From positions 1 through 64,000 of the forward strand of contig NZ_BJNE01000009.1 in the NCBI RefSeq assembly GCF_006539525.1: 64,000 bases of DNA. Direction: 5' to 3'. Position numbers and translations under genes: made by a program. Each line of letters opens with the position of its first letter. Position 1 is the stretch's first letter. Shown piece after piece: positions 36,673 through 44,189 of the stretch. The notes beneath the pieces were generated by a model. That model saw only the letters and a program-made list of their open reading frames with translations. It did no database searches and was not told the origin of the DNA. This DNA comes from Glutamicibacter nicotianae. Lineage in GTDB: Bacteria > Actinomycetota > Actinomycetes > Actinomycetales > Micrococcaceae.

Positions 36673-37170
36673 GTGAGCACCAACAGCAACGAACCTGTCG
36701 TTTGGCTGACTCAGGAAGCCTACGATCGGCTCCAGGACGAACTGACTTTCCTCTCAGGCCCGGGACGTGCCGAGATCGTTGCCCGTATCGAGCAGGCACG
36801 TTCGGAAGGTGACCTGAAGGAGAACGGCGGTTACCACGCCGCTCGTGAAGAGCAGGGCAAGGCCGAAGCCCGCATCCTGTACCTGAAGGATCTGCTGCGT
36901 CGCGCCGACGTAGGCGAAGCTCCTGCCGATGACGGAGTTGTCGAGCCTGGCATGCTGGTAGTCGCCAATATCGCAGGCGACGAAACCACCTTCCTGTTCG
37001 GCTCCCGCGAAGTTGCCGGCGACACCGACCTCGAGGTCTACTCCGAGCAGTCCCCTATCGGCGTTGCCGTGCACGGCGCCAAGGTGGGCGACAAGCTGTC
37101 GTATCTGGCTCCAAACGGCCGCGACATCAAGGTCGAGATCATCTCCGCCAAGCCTTACGGAGCAAAGTAA
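36673..37170 (+). CDS. greA: Transcription elongation factor GreA
   Basis: The 165-residue factor rescues backtracked RNA polymerase by stimulating transcript cleavage. It has the N-terminal coiled coil with WLTQEAYDRLQDELTFLSGPGRAEIVARIEQARSEGDLKENGGYHAAREEQGKAEARILYLKDLLRRA; the acidic tip is DLKENGGYHAA. The C-terminal FKBP-like domain ends SPIGVAVHGAKVGDKLSYLAPNGRDIKVEIISA. The GTG start has AAAGGAAG upstream. The 290-bp gap before it holds a promoter and hairpins. It is followed by one copy of the duplicated 45-bp terminator. Confidence 0.97.
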   Translation: MSTNSNEPVVWLTQEAYDRLQDELTFLSGPGRAEIVARIEQARSEGDLKENGGYHAAREEQGKAEARILYLKDLLRRADVGEAPADDGVVEPGMLVVANIAGDETTFLFGSREVAGDTDLEVYSEQSPIGVAVHGAKVGDKLSYLAPNGRDIKVEIISAKPYGAK

Positions 37171-37185
37171 GCGCCTGAGCAAAAG

Positions 37186-37230
37186 AAATCCCCAGACCAG
37201 CTTCTCCAAGCTGTTCTGGGGATTTTCTGC
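37186..37230. repeat. 45-bp direct repeat, copy 1 (terminator between greA and the SLH gene)
   Basis: This copy is identical over 45 bp to 38359-38403; after one mismatch (37231), five more bases match. It contains a 16-bp stem with one mismatch and a CTCC loop, then ATTTTC, so it is an intrinsic terminator for greA and, on the other strand, for the SLH gene. Confidence 0.9.
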
Positions 37231-37262
37231 GTTCAGGACGATTACCACCCGGTTCGCCGCGT

Positions 37263-38264
37263 TTACGAAATCACGTTCAGCCTTCGATCGCCGAACAGAT
37301 CGAACCACCGAACCAAGAAGGCGGCTGTTTCAGCACGTGTCGCCTTGGCGAAAGGCTTGTACTCTACATACCATTCTTCGTATTCGCCGAAGTCGGTCAG
37401 CCAGCCCGTTGAGATTCCGGTAGCACGCATCCATTCGATTTCGCGATAGAACAAATTGGATTTAGCTACATCCCGAAAGCCGCTCTCCGCGAGGGGTGTA
37501 AATGAATAGACCGATTTTGGAGTCATCCGGTACAACATCGCCGCCATGGCATCGCGCAATATTGGAGCCAATGGCCGGAATGTGCCGTCTGGCCATCCAT
37601 TCGCGATGCCTTGGGCATGTAGCCAGCAAATCTCCTTGTAGAAAATGTTGTCTCGCGCAACGTCCTTGAATGGAGAGGCATTAGGCGGAGTGTAAGCAGG
37701 CGACCCGTTGATGCGGTAGCAGAATGCGGCGAACGCATCACGCAGTACAGGTGCCTGCGGGCGGAAGGTTCCGTCGGGCCAGCCATTAGTAACTCCCAGT
37801 TTGGAGAGAATCTCCACGTACCGGTACAGGTCATGGCTTTCCGGCACATCTTTGAAAGTGTTCGTTTCCCATTCAGCTGATGGGTGGATCGTTTCCGATC
37901 CTATAAAATCTCCGCCCGACCAATAAGTTGTTACGCCGGTAAATTCCTGATAGTAGGAGCCGTTGCTTTGATAACTAATATCATCTGTGGGGAAACCGAA
38001 TGATGGACGCCAAAGCTTAGCCATGGCGGCTTTCGATTTACGGGCCATCGTCAGTCCGCGTCTAGTGACAGCTATTCCGTTTTCATAGATTTTTGCGGAA
38101 AGTTCGCCGGTAAAGAATTGCCTTCTATCGACTTCAGGATTGATCTCCAATACCAAATCGCCGAACTCCGAGGTTTGGGCCAATGCGGATGGAGCGCTTG
38201 CTGTAGCGATTAGCGGAACAGCAATCGCCGCCGTTAGAAATGACCTGCGGGAAAGACAATCCAT
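37263..38264 (-). CDS. Tat-exported S-layer homology (SLH) domain protein
   Basis: The 333-residue product starts at 38264, behind GAGGAGA. It has a twin-arginine signal (RRSFLTAAIAVPLIATASAPSALAQ; Arg6-Arg7, likely cleavage near residue 29). A beta-like region of about 110 residues follows, rich in Tyr, Ser and Gly, then three SLH repeats, two with the near-identical core GWPDGTFRP and an FKDV/FRDV start, plus a weaker third (STGWLTDF...FAKATRAETAAFLVRWF). SLH domains bind cell-wall polymers, so this is probably a surface-anchored protein; the N-terminal part is unassigned. It is visibly more A/T-rich than all neighbours, monocistronic, and boxed by two identical terminators. Confidence 0.88.
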   Translation of the reverse strand: MDCLSRRSFLTAAIAVPLIATASAPSALAQTSEFGDLVLEINPEVDRRQFFTGELSAKIYENGIAVTRRGLTMARKSKAAMAKLWRPSFGFPTDDISYQSNGSYYQEFTGVTTYWSGGDFIGSETIHPSAEWETNTFKDVPESHDLYRYVEILSKLGVTNGWPDGTFRPQAPVLRDAFAAFCYRINGSPAYTPPNASPFKDVARDNIFYKEICWLHAQGIANGWPDGTFRPLAPILRDAMAAMLYRMTPKSVYSFTPLAESGFRDVAKSNLFYREIEWMRATGISTGWLTDFGEYEEWYVEYKPFAKATRAETAAFLVRWFDLFGDRRLNVIS

Positions 38265-38358
38265 GAAATCTCCTCGATATGCACGGTGGAACAAGGACCC
38301 TGGGCAGAGCCCCATTTTCAAATAAAAGTCTAATTGATTAATGGGAGTATAGACGAAC

Positions 38359-38403
38359 AAATCCCCAGACCAGCTTCTCCAAGCTGTTCTGGGGATTTTC
38401 TGC
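38359..38403. repeat. 45-bp direct repeat, copy 2 (terminator between the SLH gene and ilvA)
   Basis: The second copy of the repeat lies 12 bp from the ilvA stop (minus strand) and just behind the SLH gene's upstream region. The same hairpin structure serves as ilvA terminator. Confidence 0.9.
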
Positions 38404-38415
38404 ATTCAGCGGCCT

Positions 38416-39687
38416 TTAGGCCACGGAGCCGCCGGCGTTGTTGGTGATCTGCGGGTCGAAGCCTTCGGCCCGCAGGTTGTTGAGCACCTGCTTGGAGTGC
38501 TCATGGCCCTTGGTTTCCAGATCGATGGTGATCGCCACGTCGCCCATGGACAGCGAACCGCCGATGCGGGTGTGGTCCAAGCGGGTCACGTTCGCATCCG
38601 ATTCGGCAATGATGTTGGAGATCTGCGCGAGCGAGCCGGGGCGGTCTGGAAGCATCATGCGTATGGTCAAGAAGCGGCCGGCCGCTGACAGGCCACGCTG
38701 GATCACCTTGAGCATCAGCAGCGGATCGATGTTGCCGCCCGAGAGGATGACCGCGGTGGTTGCCGGGTTGATGCCGTGCTCTTCCAGACGGTTCTCCAGC
38801 AAAGCTGCCACGCCCACCGCGCCGGCAGGTTCCACCACGAGCTTGTTGCGTTCCAGCAGCACCACCAGGGCGCGGGCCAGCGCATCTTCGGACACGGTCA
38901 CCACGTCATCGACCAGTTCCTTGATGATGGCGAAGGGCAGCTGGCCCGGCTTGCCCACGGCGATGCCGTCGGCGATGGTGTGCACGGTATCCAGCGGCAC
39001 CAGCGCGTCAGCGGCCAGCGATGGCGGGTAGGCTGCGGCGTTCTCCGCCTGCACGCCGACTACCTTAATCTCGCGGCCCAGTTCCCGGGCTTTTTCCTTC
39101 AGCGCGATGGCCACGCCGGCCAGCAGGCCGCCGCCGCCCACGCCCATCAGCACGGTGTCCACCTCTGGAAGCTGCTCAAGCAGTTCCAGGCCGATGGTGC
39201 CCTGGCCGGCGATGATGTCCGGGTGGTCGAAAGGATGCACGAAGACCGCGCCGGATTCATCGGCGAAGCGCTGGGCTTCGGCCAATGCCTCGTCCACGGT
39301 GTCGCCGAAGAGCACGACTTCAGCGCCGTGGTCGCGGGTGGCGGTGAGCTTGGGCAGCGCAACACCGCGCGGCATGTAGATGCGTGCCTTGATTCCCAAG
39401 TGGCTGGCTGCCTGCGCCACGCCCTGGGCATGGTTGCCTGCCGAGGCCGCGACCACACCACGGGCCTTTTCCTCGTCGCTGAGCTTGGAAATGCGCACAT
39501 AGGCGCCGCGGACCTTGAAGGAGCCGGCGCGCTGCATGTTCTCGCACTTGAGGAAAACTTCCGAGCCCAGGTGCTGGGAGAGCACGCGAGAGTGCTCTAC
39601 TGGCGTGCGGGCAATAACCGGTTTGAGAACCTTCGCTGCGGCTTCGATGTCAGCCAAGGTGACCGGCAAAGTAGTTTCAGTGCTCAT
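38416..39687 (-). CDS. ilvA: Threonine ammonia-lyase (biosynthetic type with ACT domain)
   Basis: The 423-residue PLP enzyme deaminates threonine to 2-oxobutyrate, first step to isoleucine. Lys58 in GSFKVRGAY binds PLP, with SAGNHAQGVAQAA, GGGGLLAG and ILSGGNIDP as further PLP-binding parts. The C-terminal ACT domain (FLTIRMMLPDRPGSLAQISNII) is a single copy of about 80 residues, as in shorter, catabolic-like or actinobacterial forms rather than the long E. coli IlvA. It lies three bases after the AI-2E gene stop, with GAGGAAT inside that gene's end, so the two are co-transcribed. Confidence 0.93.
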   Translation of the reverse strand: MSTETTLPVTLADIEAAAKVLKPVIARTPVEHSRVLSQHLGSEVFLKCENMQRAGSFKVRGAYVRISKLSDEEKARGVVAASAGNHAQGVAQAASHLGIKARIYMPRGVALPKLTATRDHGAEVVLFGDTVDEALAEAQRFADESGAVFVHPFDHPDIIAGQGTIGLELLEQLPEVDTVLMGVGGGGLLAGVAIALKEKARELGREIKVVGVQAENAAAYPPSLAADALVPLDTVHTIADGIAVGKPGQLPFAIIKELVDDVVTVSEDALARALVVLLERNKLVVEPAGAVGVAALLENRLEEHGINPATTAVILSGGNIDPLLMLKVIQRGLSAAGRFLTIRMMLPDRPGSLAQISNIIAESDANVTRLDHTRIGGSLSMGDVAITIDLETKGHEHSKQVLNNLRAEGFDPQITNNAGGSVA

Positions 39688-39690
39688 GGA

Positions 39691-41022
39691 TTATTCCTCA
39701 TCTGCTTTTGTTTCAGGATGCCGGAGCTCCGGCGAAGTTTGCGGGGTGGCAGCCGGGCTGTCGATATCGGCCGGCGGGACTGCTGGGGCTGGGTTCTTTA
39801 CCGGCGGATTCTTTGCAGAACCCGCCTTGATAATCTGCTCGCCGTAGAGCTTGATGACGTGCGCATCGGTCTCCCATGATCTGTGCGAGAGATACCTGAT
39901 CACGGCGTTGAGCACGGCCAGCAGCGGAACAGCGAACAGCGCGCCCGGGATGCCTGCGAGCATCGTGCCGCCGGCTACCGCCAGCACCACGGCCAGCGGA
40001 TGCAGACTCACGGCCTTGCCCATGATCAGCGGCTGCAGGATATTGGATTCGGCTTGCTGGACCAGCAGCACGACGGCCAGCATGATCAGCGCGTTGATCC
40101 AGCCATTGGCGACCAGGGCAAGCAAAACTGCCAGGGCGCCGGTAAGCAGCGCACCGACGATCGGGATGAAGGAGCCGACGAAGACCAGCACGCCCAGCGG
40201 CATCGCCAGCGGCACGCCGAGGAAGAAGGCGCCGAACCCGATGCCGATAGCGTCGATCAGCGCCACCACCATCTGGACGCGCACGTAGCGGACCAGCGAC
40301 CCCCAGCCGCGGGTCAGGGCCCCGTCCATCGCCGGGCGGGCGCGGCGCGGCAAGAGGTTCACCAGGAACAAGCCGATCTTGCGTCCGTCGAGCAGCAGGA
40401 AAATCAGCGCGAAGACTGCCAGCAAAGTGCCGGTCAGGATCTGCCCGATCGCCGAAGTCCAGCTGATGGCCTCGCTCAGGATGTTGGTGGCATTGCCGCG
40501 AAGCTGGACCAGGGCGTCGTCCAGCACGTTTTGCAGGTCGTCATTGGTCAGCTTGAGCGGGCCGTTGAACAGCCAACCCTGGACCTGCTCGATGCCCGAC
40601 AGGGCTTGGGTCCACAGGGCGGTGAATCCGGCTGAGAGCTTTTGCCCTGCAACCGAGAGTCCAGCTGTAACGAGCGCCAGGAACCCGATGAGCGTAATGC
40701 CGACGGCCAACCCGCGGGGCACCGCCAGCTTGCGGTTCATCGTGTTCACGACCGGTGAGAGCAGCCCGGCCAGCAGCGCCGCGACGAGAACCGGGATGAC
40801 CAGCAGGGAGACTTTTGACAGCGCCCACACCAGTACGCCCACGGCCGCGACGATGATCAAGAAACGCCAGGCCCACGCGGCTGCCATGCGCACTGCGTAG
40901 GGCATGTCCTCGGCGCTTTTGAAATCCGTCAGGTCTGGGCTCGTTGCGGCAGGGATTTCCGCCGGCTTGCTCGGAAGCGAGACACGAATACGGCGTAGAC
41001 GTTCCAACCGGCTGCTTTTCAT
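39691..41022 (-). CDS. AI-2E family transporter
   Basis: The 443-residue membrane protein has about eight helices and the PF01594 pattern: FLIIVAAVGVLVWALSKVSLLVIPVLVAALLAGLLSPVV, LTGTLLAVFALIFLLLDG, and FVGSFIPIVGALLTGALAVLLALVANGW. The polar C-terminal tail is Pro/Ala rich. Family members have been proposed as exporters of AI-2 or as Na+/H+ antiporters; the cargo is unclear. It is upstream of ilvA in one unit. The ATG sits six bases after TAGCGT. Confidence 0.88.
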   Translation of the reverse strand: MKSSRLERLRRIRVSLPSKPAEIPAATSPDLTDFKSAEDMPYAVRMAAAWAWRFLIIVAAVGVLVWALSKVSLLVIPVLVAALLAGLLSPVVNTMNRKLAVPRGLAVGITLIGFLALVTAGLSVAGQKLSAGFTALWTQALSGIEQVQGWLFNGPLKLTNDDLQNVLDDALVQLRGNATNILSEAISWTSAIGQILTGTLLAVFALIFLLLDGRKIGLFLVNLLPRRARPAMDGALTRGWGSLVRYVRVQMVVALIDAIGIGFGAFFLGVPLAMPLGVLVFVGSFIPIVGALLTGALAVLLALVANGWINALIMLAVVLLVQQAESNILQPLIMGKAVSLHPLAVVLAVAGGTMLAGIPGALFAVPLLAVLNAVIRYLSHRSWETDAHVIKLYGEQIIKAGSAKNPPVKNPAPAVPPADIDSPAATPQTSPELRHPETKADEE

Positions 41023-41028
41023 GGAACT

Positions 41029-41034
41029 ACGCTA
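41029..41034 (-). promoter_or_regulatory. -10 element of the AI-2E-ilvA unit (leaderless)
   Basis: TAGCGT on the minus strand, six bases upstream of the ATG at 41022. Confidence 0.45.
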
Positions 41035-41088
41035 TCGCGTTTGCCAGACAGCGTCTTGATCCATGTCTCAATTGTGACAAATTCCAAA

Positions 41089-41115
41089 GACCAGTGCCCG
41101 ATATGGGCACTGGTC
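41089..41115. terminator. Terminator after the amino-acid permease gene
   Basis: A perfect 11-bp inverted repeat (GACCAGTGCCC, loop GATAT) is about 100 bp downstream of the permease stop on the minus strand and is followed by a T-rich stretch there. Confidence 0.75.
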
Positions 41116-41214
41116 CTAGAAATCTAATTCAATATGTGTATTTCACTCCGCCGCAGGTAACCAGATTGCGCAGGCCGCCCGATCCTGGACATGGGGCGTG
41201 GAAGCCACGGTTCA

Positions 41215-42672
41215 TCAGGCGTTTCGCGCACCCTTGCTCCGGCGGCGCATGACAGCTTCAAGGACCTTTTCCTCGGCGTCTTCGCCGGGCTTGATACCGG
41301 CTGGCACCTTGAAGAAGTAGATTGCGCCCAAGGCCCACCAGATGGCGAAGATGGCCCATGGTTCCCAGCTCAATGATGCAGGCATGCCCGGCATGTACAG
41401 GCTGAAGAGCGCAGCGGTAAGCAGGACCGAAATCCAGCCGATGACCGCTCCAGCATTTCCGGTGCCGCCGACGCGCAACGGCCGGTCCATCTTCGGTTCG
41501 CGCTTGCGCAGCACCAGGAAGGTGACCGAGACCAGGAAGTAGGCAACGATGATGCTTGGCGCTCCCGAATCAACGAGCCATCCCAGCATTTCGGCACCGA
41601 AGAATGGGGCCAGCATGGAGATTCCGCCGATGAAGACCAGGGCGTTGGCCGGGGTGCGGTACTTGGGATGCAGTTTGCCGAACCAGGATGGGAGCATGCC
41701 GCTGCGGGCCAGCGAGTAGACCAGCCGGGAGGCTCCGAGTAGCAGCGAGTTCCACGAGGTCAGGATGCCGGCGATGCCGCCGGCGATCAGCACCTTGGCC
41801 ATCAGATCCGAACCGAACAAGGCTCCGAACGCATCCGCCGTTGCAATGTCGGCTCCGGCCAGTTGCGCTGCCGGCATCGCCGAGGACGTGGTCAGGACGA
41901 CCATCACGTACCAGACGGTGGCCAGGATGACGGAGAGGACCACGAGCTTGCCAATTTGCTTGGCCGGAATCTTCACTTCCTCGGCAGACTGCGGAATCAC
42001 GTCGAAGCCGATGAACAAGAAGGGCACGGCCACCAGTACGGCAAAGAACCCGCTGGTTCCCGGGGTGAAGAACGGTTCCATGTTCTTGGCTTCGCCACCG
42101 GCAAAGGCCCCGGCTATCATCAAGAGGCCGATGGCCACGAGGAACAGCACCACGAAAGTCTGCAGCACCCCGGCTTGCTTCACGCCGCGAATATTGATCC
42201 AGGTGATGATGATTGCCGACAGCACGCCGACCAATGCCCAGGTCAGGTTTACTTCAAAACCGGCAATGGTCCACAGGGGAATCCGGCTCATGCCGGGGAA
42301 GATGTATTCCACAGTCCGTGGCAAGGCGACCGCTTCGAAAGCCACGATGGTCACGTACCCGCCGGTGATCGCCCAGGAACCGATAAATGACGGCCTGGCT
42401 CCCAAAGCACGCAGGATGAAGTTGTGCTCGCCGCCGGCTTTCGGCATGGCCGCGGTCAGTTCGGCATAGGTCAAGCCGACGACAGCCATGATGCCACCGC
42501 CAACGACCATGGCCAGCACAGCACCCATGGTGCCAGCGTTATCCAGCCATCCACCGGTGAGCACCACCCAGCCGAAGCCGATCATCGCTCCGAACCCCAG
42601 GGCCAGGGCATCCAGGTTGCCCAGGGACTTCACCAGACCCGGCGAATTTCCTTCTGCTTGCTCGACTGCCAT
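41215..42672 (-). CDS. APC-superfamily amino acid permease
   Basis: The 485-residue protein has 12 membrane segments. The N-terminal LGNLDALALGFGAMIGFGWVVLTGGWL is the unwound TM1 region of APC transporters, with FILRALGARPSFIGSWAITGGYVTIVAFEAVALPRTVEY and FIGFDVIPQSAEEVKIPAKQIG (TM6 region) following. The substrate is probably an amino acid or amine, but no linked catabolic gene narrows it. AGGAAGAG precedes the ATG. It is monocistronic and flanked by its own terminator. Confidence 0.9.
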   Translation of the reverse strand: MAVEQAEGNSPGLVKSLGNLDALALGFGAMIGFGWVVLTGGWLDNAGTMGAVLAMVVGGGIMAVVGLTYAELTAAMPKAGGEHNFILRALGARPSFIGSWAITGGYVTIVAFEAVALPRTVEYIFPGMSRIPLWTIAGFEVNLTWALVGVLSAIIITWINIRGVKQAGVLQTFVVLFLVAIGLLMIAGAFAGGEAKNMEPFFTPGTSGFFAVLVAVPFLFIGFDVIPQSAEEVKIPAKQIGKLVVLSVILATVWYVMVVLTTSSAMPAAQLAGADIATADAFGALFGSDLMAKVLIAGGIAGILTSWNSLLLGASRLVYSLARSGMLPSWFGKLHPKYRTPANALVFIGGISMLAPFFGAEMLGWLVDSGAPSIIVAYFLVSVTFLVLRKREPKMDRPLRVGGTGNAGAVIGWISVLLTAALFSLYMPGMPASLSWEPWAIFAIWWALGAIYFFKVPAGIKPGEDAEEKVLEAVMRRRSKGARNA

Positions 42673-42837
42673 TGCGCTCTTCCTGTCAAAATAACTGTGA
42701 GTTGGATAACTGAATAGCTACAGGGAAATCTAACCAAGGATTCGCGTAGCTGCCCAATCAGCTGTCATTTTCCATCGCATTGGCGGTTTCGGCAGTACAT
42801 ATTGGATTCATATTTGAACAGCCGCTTAATGCAGAAA

Positions 42838-42864
42838 GACCAGCGCCCTGAATGGGCGCTGGTC
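42838..42864. terminator. Terminator after the BI-1 family gene
   Basis: A perfect 11-bp inverted repeat (GACCAGCGCCC, loop TGAAT) sits 23 bp downstream of the stop on the minus strand. The stem differs at one base pair from that at 41089-41115. Confidence 0.75.
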
Positions 42865-42886
42865 CTTGCAAGCTGTGCTGCTGCGG

Positions 42887-43699
42887 CTAGTCGTCGCCGC
42901 GCAGGATCGCGAGGATGCGAAGGATTTCGGTGTACAGCCAGATCAGGGTCATGGTCAGGCCGAAGGCACCGCGCCAAGCCATGATGGCCGGAGCGCCCTG
43001 GTTGGACAGTTCCTCGATCATGGTGAAGTCGGCAACCAGTGCGTAGGTTGCCAGCAGTACGGCAACGACACCGATAACCAGGCCGAGCACGCCACCGCGC
43101 ATGCCGAACATGCCGTCGATCACGCCGGTGAGCATCAGGACCATGTTGAGCAGCGAGAAGACGATCAGGCCGACCATGCCGATCATGAACATCTTGTTCA
43201 GCTTAGGCGTCATCCGGTACTTGCCCGAGCGGTACAGCGCCAGGGTTACGCCGGCAACACACAGGGTCGCAAGCACAGCCTGGATCGCGATTCCCTGCAT
43301 GCCTTGCATGTTCTCGAGGAAACCGGACAGACCGCCGAGGAACAAGCCCTGGGCTGCAGAGTACAGGAGGATCAGCACTGGAGATGGGCGCTTCTTGAAA
43401 GCGTTAACCAGGCCGAGGACGAAACCAACCAGGGCGCCTGGCAGCATGAGTGCCGGCATGACCCAACCAATCGCGGCGCCAACGACAACCAAGGCCAGGC
43501 AGAACACGGTTTTGTTGATAGTGTCACCGATGGTCATGCGGCCAGTGTCGGCGCTGGTTGCGGCAGGCTGCTGGTACATCTGATTCAGCTGGTCTGCGCT
43601 CATGTTTTCGGTGTCGCGGAATCCAACAGGACTTCCAGGCTTGGTTCCCCAAGCATCGGAGCGGCTGCTAGAACCAAAAATTGGATTGCCCAATGTCAT
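42887..43699 (-). CDS. Bax inhibitor-1/YccA family protein
   Basis: The roughly 270-residue protein has a polar N-terminus of about 60 residues (MTLGNPIFGSSSRSD) and seven membrane helices with BI-1 features: GLSGFLENMQGMQGIAIQAVLATLCVAGVTLALY, TPKLNKMFMIGM, and the C-terminal WRGAFGLTMTLIWLYTEILRILAILRGDD, whose Tyr/Glu-rich last helix is typical. Actinobacterial members are DUF4870-like 'YccA' types of unknown function; Ca2+ leak activity is known for related proteins. The start could be the ATG at 43699 or the TTG at 43693, the latter better spaced from GGGGA. Confidence 0.9.
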   Translation of the reverse strand: MTLGNPIFGSSSRSDAWGTKPGSPVGFRDTENMSADQLNQMYQQPAATSADTGRMTIGDTINKTVFCLALVVVGAAIGWVMPALMLPGALVGFVLGLVNAFKKRPSPVLILLYSAAQGLFLGGLSGFLENMQGMQGIAIQAVLATLCVAGVTLALYRSGKYRMTPKLNKMFMIGMVGLIVFSLLNMVLMLTGVIDGMFGMRGGVLGLVIGVVAVLLATYALVADFTMIEELSNQGAPAIMAWRGAFGLTMTLIWLYTEILRILAILRGDD

Positions 43700-43990
43700 T
43701 CCCCTATAGATTGCGAATTCGCCAGCCGCTTGGCTAGCTGAAGATCTTTTGCTTAATCCTATTGAGGATTGCTGTGAAATCACTCAGTCGGAAGGATGAT
43801 ATAGGGCAATTTCCCGAGGAAAAACTACTCTCTCAGCGATATTCTTGAAACTTCCAGCATCATGGTTGCGTAAGACGAAAATATGGTCGAGGAACGATGC
43901 CGGAGGGTGGACGGCGAACGTGCCCTTGCTGACGGCAAGAGAAAAGACCGATGCGGACCGGAAAATCCGGAACACGTCGGCCTTACTCTG

Positions 43991-44072
43991 TACCCCCAGT
44001 GGGACTCGAACCCACAAGCCTTTCGGCAGCTGATTTTAAGTCAGCCGTGTATGCCAATTCCACCATAGGGGC
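43991..44072 (-). tRNA. tRNA-Leu (anticodon TAA)
   Basis: The 82-nt gene folds as a class II tRNA: acceptor arms GCCCCTA and TGGGGGT, D-arm GGTGGAATTGGCATACAC, anticodon stem-loop GCTGA-CTTAAAA-TCAGC with anticodon TAA, a long variable arm and T-arm GTGGGTTCGAGTCCCAC. The CCA end is not encoded. It reads UUA, a rare codon in GC-rich genomes, so it could affect genes containing TTA (as for bldA in Streptomyces). The region between it and the BI-1 gene holds nothing else that I can support. Confidence 0.95.
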
Positions 44073-44131
44073 AGGACTCTCAAATTTTACGTGATCGGCA
44101 AAGCAAATAGAAAATTCAGCTTTGCTGACGC

Positions 44132-44163
44132 ATGCGAGGAGCCAATCGCTTGGCCCCTCGCAT
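44132..44163. terminator. Terminator after ndh
   Basis: A 14-bp inverted repeat with one mismatch (44132-44145 and 44150-44163, loop TCGC) lies 27 bp beyond the ndh stop. Confidence 0.7.
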
Positions 44164-44189
44164 CATCGTCGATCATCTGCGTCCCAAGC

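Noticed and set aside
37186-38403. Insertion sequence or integron cassette
   Set aside because: No transposase or integrase, no terminal inverted repeats beyond the hairpin, and no attC-like long stem. The repeat is a terminator, so I describe it only as a terminator-flanked cassette.
43700-43990. Small open frames between the BI-1 gene and the tRNA
   Set aside because: They lack ribosome-binding sites and coding character, and one runs into the tRNA gene.
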